A stretch of 64,000 nucleotides of DNA, from contig KV748184.1 in NCBI GenBank assembly GCA_001692895.1, positions 1,674,001-1,738,000 on the forward strand, written 5' to 3'. Under the pieces are notes generated by a model, which had not been told where the DNA came from, did not search any database, and saw nothing but the letters and a program-made list of their open reading frames with translations. Numbering within the stretch: the stretch's first letter is position 1; each line of letters opens with the position of its first letter. The position numbers and the translations under genes are program-made. Positions 24,796 to 34,705 of this stretch are shown here, one piece after another. This DNA is from Cenococcum geophilum 1.58. Taxonomy: Eukaryota; Ascomycota; Dothideomycetes; Gloniales; Gloniaceae.

Positions 24796-27640
24796 CATTC
24801 CTATACTATTACTTATCTGGCGCCTAATATATCCTTATAAGGTATTTCTAATTCTTTTTTTTTAGATTTTTGTGTATCTTGTATATATTGTCTATATATA
24901 CAATCCACGATAGCGTATAGTATGCTGCGTACTTTAGATCAACTCTCGGTTTATCTTTATCCTTAAGTTTAAACCTTTATTATATTAATCTAAACGTTAT
25001 AACTTTATCCATGGGTACTAAGATATGTCTTTCGCTTCTCTAATCCTCCAATCGTTCCTCTAGATCCTTTAATATTATAATTAAGGCTCCCTTAATATAA
25101 TTTATTACTTTTTCCGTAATTAGGTGGTCTTGAATAACTTTCTCGTCTAACTATATATAGAAATCTTCCTACTTATCATTATACCTTTGCCTATACTATC
25201 TTTAATACAGCTGCTAGAGCGTATACGGTCTATCCGTAAGGAAGTATCTTCTTATTACTGTGTTGTAATAGCCCTTTATATACTGTTTCTTAAACCTAGT
25301 TAGGATCCCTAGGTCCTCTTTATCCTCCAATTTAATAAACTACTTAGCCCTTAGCGTGCCTACTCTTAGCCTATTAGTAATTCTTTATACTAGTGCTCTA
25401 TTTTATATATAACCTAATATACTAGATCTTATATCTAGTCCTTATTTATATTATACGAAGATTCTTACTCTAAATTCTTCTTTGGTTTCTTAGTATCTGC
25501 GTCTTATAGCTAGATCCTTAAAGTTCTCTTACTTCTTAATTATAGTATTAACTTTTTAATCTTTAGGCTAAATACTATGTTCCCCTAGTAAGTCTTCTAG
25601 GTCTATATATCTGTCTCCTAGTTTAACTACTATTTATATTACAGATTCTCTAATCTATAGCGAAGTTACTTGCTTTATGCCTACGGGTGTCCTTATTTAT
25701 ACTTTAAATTTTTAGTTTCTTAAATTCTTTAATTCTAAGCTCGCTTCTTTTTTAAGCTGCGCTCTAGCCTTAGTCTAACTAGGCTTTGCTAGTATTCTTA
25801 TCTCATCTTAAGAGTCTTAAATCTCACTTATCTCGTCTTAAGAGTCTTATACCTTTAGGAAACTTCGTCCTAAACTCATTTATATATCGCTAAACTAAGC
25901 TATTGCTCTACTCTATTAGTTATCGTCCGTTATAGGTTCTTAAGCGTGCCTTATTTCTACTTAAGAATCTTAGTCGTCTCTTATCTTATCTTAAGAATCT
26001 TAAGCCTCTGGCCTTTTGCCTTTATTAAGTAGTAAGCTAGTACTAGCAGTCGTCTACTTACTTAATCGCCTATAGATATTACTCCTTCCGTCTTATAAAG
26101 CGATGGATGCCATATCTAACGGTATTATAATACCCGTTACTGAACCTTGCTCTATAGCGGTCTTAGTCTTTACTTTAATTGCGTTATTAAGGTTTAGACA
26201 CCCCTAGTTAGTTTCCTTCTTTACCTTATTACTATTAATTAATAAGTACTCCGACTCCATTATTATATTTACCGATCTTTATTTATACGTTACTGTAATA
26301 TCTTAATCCAGCTTATAAAGTTAATCTTATTCTTTATCTAACTCTATAGTTCCTTTAAGTTCCTTTAACTCTGGCTTCTATAGCCAATAGCTTGCGCTAT
26401 ACTTAGCGTCTTTATAAATTCGGCATGCGTTATTGTAACAAAACGCAAAACTTCGGATTAAACATTCTTTTGTTCCTCATAGTACACTATTATTCCTCTA
26501 TACGTGTATATTATATACTACTAGTCTAGTTCCTTTTACTATATAATAACTCTAACCGCTTCTATAGTCTCTAGCGAAATATCCCTATTTTCTATAATTT
26601 ATATAAGCTCCGTCTTTAAACTATTATTTTTGCTATAGAGTCCGCTTAAATGTCTTCTACTACTAAGATCCTTAGTTTAGCCTATACTCCTTAGTCCTTT
26701 AATTACTTAATCCTTAACTTCTAGGTTTCCATAGTTATTTTCCCCATTTCTTATAGGTTTCTTTAGTACCACTTAGGTCTATTGGCTCTACGCTATACCA
26801 TAGTTTCTAATTTGGCTTTAGTTATTGCGTACTCTATATCTTATATAACTATAGAACTCTATCCTAGCCTCTCTTAGCCTATTCCCTTTANNAGATNNNA
26901 TTNTTAATCTTAATCNCNTAATCTATTANTTCCCTNAGGGTNNCCGNATCTTNNATTANNATAATTACGTCCTAGACTTTAGCCTTAAGTCCTTATTTAT
27001 ACTATGCTATAAGTGCCTTATTATTCCACTTAACTTACATAGCCAACGTTTGGAATTATGTCGTATACTTAATTACTAAAGTTCGTTGCGTTAGGTCCTA
27101 AAGCTTTTTTTTCGCTATTATTATTACTTCCGGGTCCCTAAACATTTGCGTTAGTTGCTTTATAAATCCGCCCCAGCTTAAGAATATAAACCGTACTTCT
27201 TAGTTCGTAGTTATTATTCCATTTACTTGTATCTTTATAAGGTAAGGCTTAAACCATTTAAATACCCTTTCTAATAAGAACAATTCTGCGTACGCTACTT
27301 AATCCATAGGTGTTAGTAGCTTAGCTCCTTCTTGTAAAACCTTGAAGTACATCTATATAAGGAATCCTTTAAGCTTTGGTCTTTCTCCTATAGATCGCTT
27401 AATTAATAGTAGCTTAATTTTTGCTGCTCCTATCCCATTAATCCTATTTTTGAGTGTTATATTGTTTTCTATTAACTAGTTAACTATCTCTTATAGTTGC
27501 CCTACCATTACGGGTTGTTATAAATTAATATCCGCCATACTAGTGTCGTTGGCTAATCTCAAAGTAGTTGCTACCGTCAATAGCGTTATAGTGGCTGCTT
27601 TTGGTGGCATGTTGTTTAACTTATTAACCGTAACTAGGTA
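24796..27640 (-). pseudogene. Gypsy gag/protease remnant
   Basis: The AT-rich internal region between Copia B and the 5' LTR, which by position holds Gag and the protease. It is decayed beyond reliable motif recognition. Ns at 26,891-26,960 hide part of it. The assignment is from position in the element only. Confidence 0.55.
26891..26960. other. Scattered N bases in the gypsy gag region
   Basis: Single and double Ns within called sequence. This is an assembly ambiguity in a repeat. Confidence 0.8.
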
Positions 27641-27647
27641 GTAATTG

Positions 27648-28067
27648 TGTAACGGAACCTTATAGCTTATACTACGGTGGGTCCTATTAATAGGCTAGGT
27701 ATATAGGAATAGATAAGTCAAATAACGTAATAACAACTAGTAGAGTAGTTGCCTAATAGATTAACTCCAATTATATTCTAAGAATTACTACGAGGAAGGA
27801 ACTATCTAGGTAGGGACTAAGGGTCCTTAAATACATAACCATACTCCTAAGAAAGTCGTTACTCTATCTGCTCCGTCTACTCTATTCGCTCTGTTGTAGA
27901 TTTTATAGATTATATAGATTATACAGATCATATTACGTAACTCTGCTTACTATTCCTTATCACATAGTTCCACGGGTTCCATTCTGGACCGTGCCTATAT
28001 TAACCAACTAGCTTCTTCCAACTTTTCTCCAAGTAGTCGTAATATTGTACTTAAAGCGTCCGTAATA
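27648..28067 (-). repeat. Gypsy copy 2 LTR (5' LTR)
   Basis: 420 bp starting TGTAACGGAACC and ending CCGTAATA. The final T is probably a RIP change from the canonical CA end. Confidence 0.88.
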
Positions 28068-28072
28068 ACTAA

Positions 28073-28800
28073 CCTTAGAGCTAAATAAGGATTATAGCAA
28101 GGTAGAAGGTAGTATTTAATTTAGTAATTATATCCTTCCGCGTTTATTAAGCCGCTATATATTAACGATACTAGTACACCATTAATAGTATATATAGGTA
28201 GAATATTAAGCCGCTGCTCACTGGGATTATATAGAGTATATAGGATTGGCGTCGTACCTACTAGTGCCTAAGCCGACTTTCGTATACCCATCTTTAAATT
28301 AGTACTAAATTCGTCTATAAAGACAAGTTGCTTAACAGTAAACTATAAGATATTAGCCTAGTATTAATTGCGGTCCTCCTAACTTCGCTTTAAAGCGATA
28401 CAACAAGCCTTATATAAGTAAGTTATTTCCTTATCTATATATTCAGAATATAGCTTACCAGCTTCCTACTCCAGCCAGTAACTCTTAGCTCTATAGCAAT
28501 CGTCTATAGGCTTATTATAACTTTAAAACTATTATATATATGCCAAGCCATCTCATCCAGGTATAGATTTGGTGCCTTATTAAGTTAGTAGAGTAATACA
28601 ACAATTATCTAAGGGTTTAGCGTCCTCCTTAGGCCAAAGTGTATATAACTAAGCCTTGTCCTTCCGTATCTCTCTAGTTTCCATTAAATTTATTAAATAG
28701 CTCTGCGAGAGCACTTAAATTAAATCCTATACTGTCGATTGGTGGCGCTGGCGTTAATAAGAATTTCCAGGAAGACGTATTACTATTCGCGCATATAGGG
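28073..28800 (-). pseudogene. Tc1/mariner transposase, 5' half
   Basis: The minus strand reads DEFSTNLKMGIRKSA, which holds the first catalytic Asp of the DDE triad, followed by VGTTPILYTLYNPSEQRLNI, NGVLVSLIYSGLINAEGYNY and YLLPCYNPYLALR. This is the order seen in fungal Tc1/mariner transposases just before the second Asp. The frame breaks exactly at the ACTAA duplication of the gypsy insertion. Upstream N-terminal DNA-binding parts are more decayed. Confidence 0.75.
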
Positions 28801-29023
28801 CGCCATATTCAACGGAGGCAATAACAAGAGTTATACCACAATCTAGAACAAAGATTATAATATTGGTAAGGAAGAGAAGTTACAAATAGCTTCAAGTGCA
28901 AGGAGGCAACCCTCCTCCTAGCAGCCACTACATCTAATTCTGCTAGCTCTACATACTAATTTAGGCGAGGCTTAAGCGAAATTAGATGCCATCGCCGCTG
29001 CGCGCGGGGGGGGAACCTCCCGG
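28800..29023 (-). repeat. Right terminal inverted repeat of the mariner-like element
   Basis: Inverted copy of 11,556-11,760. Near its outer end it carries about a dozen extra GC-rich bases (CGCGCGGGGG region, 28,990-29,012) that the left copy lacks. Confidence 0.8.
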
Positions 29024-29158
29024 ACCCTGTATATTCCTCAAGAACCAAAGATCCGTATTAATACTCAGCTCACCATCATCAGCTGTTCCACAATACCTAT
29101 AAACGTTGCATATTACCTACTGCAACGACGGCTGTAATTACAGCACTAGTTGCGACAA

Positions 29159-31256
29159 ATGTCTCGAAGTATTAGAAGAAAGTATAAGAAGGAGCATATA
29201 TTAGGAGTAAAACTTTACGGGCTGCAGAAGTACCAAGAGGCAGAAGGGCTATACAGACAAGTAGTACAAGGACGGGAGAAGGTGCTAGGCAAGGAGCACG
29301 CGGACACGCTTGAGAGCAAGTACTGGTTAGCAGAGACGCTTTGCTGGCAGCAGAAGTACCAAGAGTGTAACCGACTACCGAGGCTCGCATCACGTCGTGA
29401 CTCACCACCTCGTATGTCTCACTACCTATGTCTCACTACCTGTTTCCATTACCTATTGCCGACTGTAAGCGCAGTCTTCTTGCCACCATTTCATGTATAT
29501 ATACCACTTGATTTCCATAGATTTACAATCAAGTTGCTCGTTCAATACCCACACTGCAAAAGCTTACAAAGAGGCAGAAGGGCTATACCGACAAGTGGTA
29601 CAAGGACGGGAGAAGGTGCTAGGTAAGGAGTACGCGCTTAAGAGCAAGTACCAGCTAGCAAACTCGCTTTACCAGCAGCGGAAGTACCAAGAGGCAGAAG
29701 AGCTATGCCGACAAGTAGTACAAGGGCAAGAGAAGGTACTAGGCAAGGAGCACGCGGACACGCTTAGGAGCAAGTACCGGCTAGCAAACTCGCTTTACGA
29801 GCAGCAGAAGTACCAAGAGGCAGAAGGGCTATACAGACAAGTAGTACAAGGACAAGAGAAGGTGCTAGGCAAGGAGCACGCGGACACGCTTAAGAGCAAA
29901 CTCTGGTTACAGAAAACACTCGCTATTTGCCCACGAGCTATAGTTAATAACACTACGAACACCCCAGTTCAGCGTTTAGGCGACTTCTTTCTCGTAGGAG
30001 AAGAACTTCGGGATCCATACAACGACTTAGAGATCAACCAGATATCATCTTTGCTAAAGTACTCGAATCCGCGGTGGGGCCAGGTTCCGCGAACATACAC
30101 TATCCTTCGGATAATCGGCCGCCTAAACCTTCTTGATAACTTTATCGACCTTGGTTTCTCCGATCATTGGTTCCCAGTCACTGAAAGGACCCTACCACAT
30201 CGTCTAAGTCCGAGTCTTCGCTCGAAGTTTGTCAATACCCAGAACCTCGTATTAACCAAGTCTATGGATCCAGAGAGGGGTGAAAAGGGTCAACATTGCT
30301 ATTTTCAGCGAAATGAAGCTCCTCCGTTTGAGAGGAAAGAGGTCTTGGGTTCTGGAGGGTTCGGCCAAGTCGACAGGGTTCTTAGCTTAATTAGCTTTAA
30401 AGAGTACGCAAGGAAGCAAGTGCCTCGAAGTTCCGCATTCAGTAGGCGAAGGATGCAAGATATGAAGCTTTTTATTGCAGAGATTGAGATTCTCAAACGC
30501 CTGAAGCATCGCCATGTGGTGGAATTTGTTGGGAGCTATACGGACTCCAGATATATTGGCCTAATTATATCACCAGTGGCTGAAATGGACCTCTCCACGT
30601 ACCTGGCGCGAATTAACAGATCAAAGTACCCAGAGCTGCGCACTTTTTTCGGCTGCTTGGCTAGGGCACTCGAGTTTCTCCATGAGCAGAACATCCGGCA
30701 CAAGGACATCAAACCTGGCAACATCCTAGTCGATCGCGGAAGCGTCCTCTTCACCGATTTCGGCCTATCCCACGACTTTACAGATGCAGACGGCAGCACA
30801 ACTGCAAGCATGGTGAACGGGATGACCCCGAGATACTGCGCGCCAGAAGTTGCGATGCAGGAACCTCGGAATACCTCCTCAGATATTTGGAGTATGGGTG
30901 TTGTCTTCCTCGAGATGATCGTTATCCTCAAGGGCGAGACGGCTGGGTACTTGAACAAGTTTTTTAACGAGCACGGATCGCAGCAAGCTTTTGTCCGCAC
31001 AAATCCTGACGCCCTGTATGAGCTTATTGCAGAGCTCGAAGAGAAAGGGACTACATCTGACAATAAAGCCCTGGTCTGGATTCAGCATATGCTCCTGATA
31101 GAGCGACAGCTGCGTCCTACTGCGGCCTCTCTAATAGCATCTATTACTCTTGCTAGTAAGGATAGCGAAGAGAGTGCAAGCTTCTGCGGGATATGCTGTC
31201 TTTCGCCGGATGACGATTTTTCTGATGCTATTGACGAGCTTGAGGATGGACCGTGA
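29159..31256 (+). CDS. TPR-repeat protein kinase (NLR-associated type)
   Basis: Predicted exons are 29,159-29,366 and 29,563-31,256 (633 aa). The intron runs GTAACC...GCAAAAG and joins GAG-T to CT-TAC in frame, keeping the TPR pattern (YQESYKEAEG). Residues ~18-185 are 42-residue TPR units (YQEAEGLYRQVVQGREKVLG) of the kinesin-light-chain/TPR_10-12 type that end fungal NLRs. A linker (RIIGRLNLLDNFIDLGFSD) precedes the kinase: Gly loop GSGGFG ~332, Lys ~354, HKD in place of HRD ~449 (IRHKDIKPGNIL), DFG ~468, APE (PRYCAPEV). The key residues are present, so it is probably active on Ser/Thr. TPRs before a kinase, with no NACHT/NB-ARC, is unusual. The mariner-like element ends 135 bp upstream, so an N-terminal part may have been lost. 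The intron is long (196 nt) and less certain. Confidence 0.75.
29225..29900 (+). repeat. Tandem 126-bp coding repeats (TPR units)
   Basis: Four units of 42 codons, three of them contiguous (about 29,563-29,900) and one in the first exon. They are nearly identical in DNA (AAGTACCAAGAGGCAGAAGG recurs). Such high identity suggests recent unit gain or loss, a hallmark of fungal NLR repeat domains. The second unit lacks three residues (KEYALKSK against KEHADTLRSK). Confidence 0.85.
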
Positions 31257-31417
31257 ATTTAACCAACTTTATTTATATAGAGGATATTTAGTCTTCAGCT
31301 TTTAGCATATCATACCTGCTTCGCTTTATCCCCTAACACGTCACTTCGGATCCTCAGTTTATCGATAAGGATTAACCAATCAGATCAGCTAAATTTGGTG
31401 CCCGTACTCAGGAATAT

Positions 31418-31657
31418 GAGGCTACCATGTGTGTTTAAAGCCTTCCAGTAGTCTTTGATAGCCGGCTCTATAGTAATTCCTATATGAATAGGTACTCCGA
31501 AGTACGCGTAGAGTTCCTGTCTGCATATTAGCTGCCATGTACGTGGGTATTCTACTTCCTTATCTTGCGGATAGAGCTCTGCCTGCTTGTTTATCTATTC
31601 TATAAGTTTATCTATAATCTCATCCGTAAAAGATAGTCTAAATAACTTGAAAGGATT
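31418..31657 (-). pseudogene. PiggyBac-like transposase fragment
   Basis: The minus strand from about 31,657 reads NPFKLFRLSFTDEIIDKLIE, a TAG stop, then LYPQDKEVEYPRTWQ, CRQELYAYFGVPIHIGITIE and DYWKALNTHG. This matches the N-terminal part of fungal PiggyBac-type (DDE_Tnp_1_7) transposases as I remember them. Only about 80 codons survive, with one stop where a Trp would be expected. No terminal repeats are visible, and the hAT element begins 300 bp away. Confidence 0.6.
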
Positions 31658-31956
31658 ATATATTAACGTTAGAAGGGAGGTTTAGTGAGCCATGGTCGTC
31701 CTAATCATTAATATGGAGAGGTTTAAATTCGGGCAATGGCCAGGGTTTGGGGGGAGCTGTTTTCGCCGTCTTATTTAGGGAAACGTTATATTGAGTAGAT
31801 AGAGAAGCTTAAGAGCTTTTACCTTGTAGTATTTTTAAAGTAATTAGAAAAGGTGGTAAGGTTTGGCAGTAATTTGTTTTGACGCCCATACCCTCTGGAA
31901 AATTCGTTGGATAAAGAGCAGTACGAACGTCCGTGCGCCCCAAGTATCTGATTTAA
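31658..31956. other. Spacer before the hAT element
   Basis: Mixed-composition sequence with a G-rich run near 31,750. No gene seen. The last 8 bp (31,948-31,955) are the hAT target duplication. Confidence 0.5.
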
Positions 31957-34601
31957 CAGTGCTGGCACCAATAAAATCTTATCCAATACGAACCAATAAA
32001 ATATCGGTATTGCCAATATTGCCAATATTCGGATAATATCGCAATATTTCTTAGCACACCAAAAATTTTTACCGCCACCTAAGGTTACCTTCTATCTATA
32101 TAATATCGTATAATATATCTTCTAGAATTTAAGAAATTAAAGATTTTAGATTATCTCTTACTTCTAATACCATTAAGGAAACTATAGACTTAATTCCTTT
32201 AACAAAAAAGTCACAGAAGACCTCTCTAATCTATGAGTATTATTATACGCCAACGCCGGAAAAAATATTAGAAAAGCTAGAATAAAAATAGATTTAGCAT
32301 AAATATTATTTAAAATATATGGCTTAAAGTATAATAAATATAAGACAGCATCTAGAGAGTGTTTATAAAATTACCGTTAGTAAGGTATCTAACTCTAGCA
32401 TTTATATAACAGCTTCTGAAACTATTAAAGCGTTATATACTAAGCTTCTTCTTTAGCTTAGTAATAGTAAAGACGACCTTAATTAAGAGATTCTTTGGCG
32501 TACGGTTAATTAATAGGTTATTAACTAAATCCTTCTAAATCTAATTATCGTATAACGGCTTCCATTTTTATATATGGAATGGCCAGAATAGCATGCCTTT
32601 ATTTAAGTAATAAATCCGTAGGGCTGTATATTTATGCCAATATCTTATAACACAATTAAGTAGAGGGTGGGGGCTTAGTTTCCATAAGTAAAAGATATTA
32701 TATAAAAAAGGCTTTAATTATTATAAATAAGTATCTATCTTACTGTTAATATCTAGACCTTACTAAGTTATAACCTTTTACTTATAATTTACGCCAGCTT
32801 TATTAATGCCTAGGATCGCTTTTAAAATATCTTAATTGCCCTTTATACGGTATATGGCTATAGTAGTTTAAATTAATAGGAAACCCTTCGCCCCGTCCTT
32901 AAAGATTATAGAATTATAGGAAATATTAGCGTCCTTATTAGCAATAATTCCACTATAAATAATACGCTTTATTATATAATAGTAACTTATCTTAGTATAG
33001 AGAATTAAATTAACTAGAATTAGACCTTCTAACGGCTCCGCTGTATAGGCTATATCCTTAATCTTATTACTAAAGCTTTTCTTTTTACTAATAATAGCGA
33101 AGAGCAACTTATAGAATTATACAATAGAGAAGATAAATTAGGAGAAGAGTTAAATAATAAACGCTAAAAAGAGAGAGCAAATTTAATAAGAGCGAAGATA
33201 GGTATTATGGAAAAGATCTATAATCTTATCGTCTATATCTATGCCTTACCTAATCATATAAATAAGTTTAAAGCACTTTCTAGAAAGTTAATCCCCTTAG
33301 GTAATTATATAAGATGGAATAGCTAGTTCCGTATACTTTATATTACACTTAAGACGGAAGTTCTTAATGCGCTTTAGAACTATACTAAAGCGCATATTTA
33401 TAAGGGTACGATTAATAAAAGAAATAAGCTTACTCCTTCTAATATTACTCTCTGTCGTATAATAGAGCAATTTCTCTTTATTTTTAAGAGTGCGACTCTA
33501 TTTCTTAAAGGTTAATAAGTAATAATTAAACGGGTTCTTAAAGTTATTAAGATTATTAGGGAATATCTTAAAATCTCTTTAGTATATCGTATAATAATAT
33601 TAATTGCTTTTACTAATTTAAGCAGAAAGAAAACTAATAGCTTAAAAATTAAATTAAATATATAAAGGCTAAGTTTAACTTCTATACTTTAAAGCTAGAT
33701 TAATTACCTTACTATACTGCGGCTTATATTCTTTATTTAGAATATTATATAACCTGGCTTAAGGATATAGATAATAATCCTATTAATCTATATATCGCCT
33801 ATAAACTTAAAGTCTAGAGCCTTTAGGAGAAATTCCACTAAGAGAATTAATTCTTCTCTTAATTATATAATAGCCTTTAGAAACCAGCTAATTTTTTAAG
33901 TAATTAGGCCTAGCCTCTAAATTAGTTTAAGAAACTTTATTAAAATATAAAGTAGAAACACACGCGACCTTAAAGTTAAGATAAATTTAATAATTACTAT
34001 AATAAAGCAGCGTTATACAACATTAAGATGCCTATATTAGAGTAGTGGTTATAGGATATATAGTAAAAATAATAGCCACAGCTTTCGCGCTAGGCAATTA
34101 AGATTCTATTAATCCCATTAATAAGTAATAAGCTAGAAAGAATCTTTTTAGGAGGTTATTATACGGTTACTTAGAATAAGACGTTAATAATGGTAGTAAT
34201 ATTAGAGTAATTAGAATGCGGAAGAGATTAGAAAAAGGAAGACCTACTTTAAGATAATTTTTAGGAGGACGTTATATGATATTATAGGAAAGGATGCAGC
34301 TTAGAATAGGAGAAATTTTAAGGAGTAGTTATATGAGAAGAAAGGGCACAAAGGAGATAATATAATATTAATTGGATTTTCCGCCACCCTAATCGTATAA
34401 TAGGATTTTTTTTTAATTTTTTAATTTTTTATTTGATAAAAAGCTTTTTCTATAAAGTAATAAGGCTCTATTATAATATAAGGCTGCGTAGGGCTGGTTA
34501 TTTTGAATTTTGACCCAATATTGGCAATATTATATTGCCGATATATTGCCGATAACCGATATCTTATCGGTTCGTAATGGTTCGTATCGGTGCCAGCTCT
34601 G
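31957..34601 (+). mobile_element. Decayed hAT DNA transposon
   Basis: A 2.65-kb element with CAGTGCTGGCACC at the left end and its inverted partner GGTGCCAGCTCTG at the right, then further inverted similarity built on GATAACCGATATC-like repeats. The 8-bp target duplication CTGATTTA lies at 31,948-31,955 and 34,602-34,609 (one extra A precedes the left end). An 8-bp duplication and CAG-type ends are hAT hallmarks. The inside is AT-rich with RIP-type stops. Confidence 0.85.
32130..34380 (+). pseudogene. hAT transposase remnant
   Basis: The + strand frame shows SLIYEYYYTPTPEKILEKLE, then KYMA and RQHLESVYKI, then RLPFLYMEWPE (the LPFS(L/F)VE segment of hAT transposases), then VNIWTLLSYNLLLII with stops, where family members have the DxWTS...Y motif. 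Stops are TAA/TAG throughout. The C-terminal hAT dimerisation region (near 33.7-34.2 kb) is too decayed to read with confidence. Confidence 0.7.
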
Positions 34602-34705
34602 CTGATTTATGAGATAATGACACCGAACGCGTCGAAACACGCATCAGGACCCCCCATAAACCATGAGAGCTCAACATCTCCTTTTCCTTTATATGTTAAG
34701 CTACT

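Larger units (their letters stand above)
13885..28067 (-). mobile_element. Ty3/gypsy chromovirus, copy 2 (complete, interrupted)
   Basis: Two 420-bp LTRs bound the element, and the 5-bp target duplication ACTAA lies outside them (13,880-13,884 and 28,068-28,072). Without the nested Copia B and its duplicated 5 bp it is about 8.0 kb. Coding is on the minus strand: Gag-like part 24.8-27.6 kb, Pol 14.4-18.6 kb, with a chromodomain near the 3' LTR as in copy 1. Heavy TAA/TAG stops show RIP decay. It inserted into the mariner-like transposase gene. Confidence 0.9.
11556..29023 (-). mobile_element. Tc1/mariner-like DNA element split by nested retrotransposons
   Basis: Inverted terminal sequences at 11,556-~11,760 and ~28,800-29,023 enclose the two halves of a Tc1/mariner-type transposase read on the minus strand (5' half 28,073-~28,800, 3' half ~13,500-13,879). 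Between the halves lies the gypsy element 13,885-28,067, with the duplicated ACTAA on each side. Removing it leaves an element of about 3.3 kb. A second, decayed frame on the + strand fills 11,760-13,490. The outer limit is set by the shared CCGGGAGGTTC (11,556-11,566, and inverted at 29,013-29,023). A clear TA target duplication was not identified. Confidence 0.75.
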
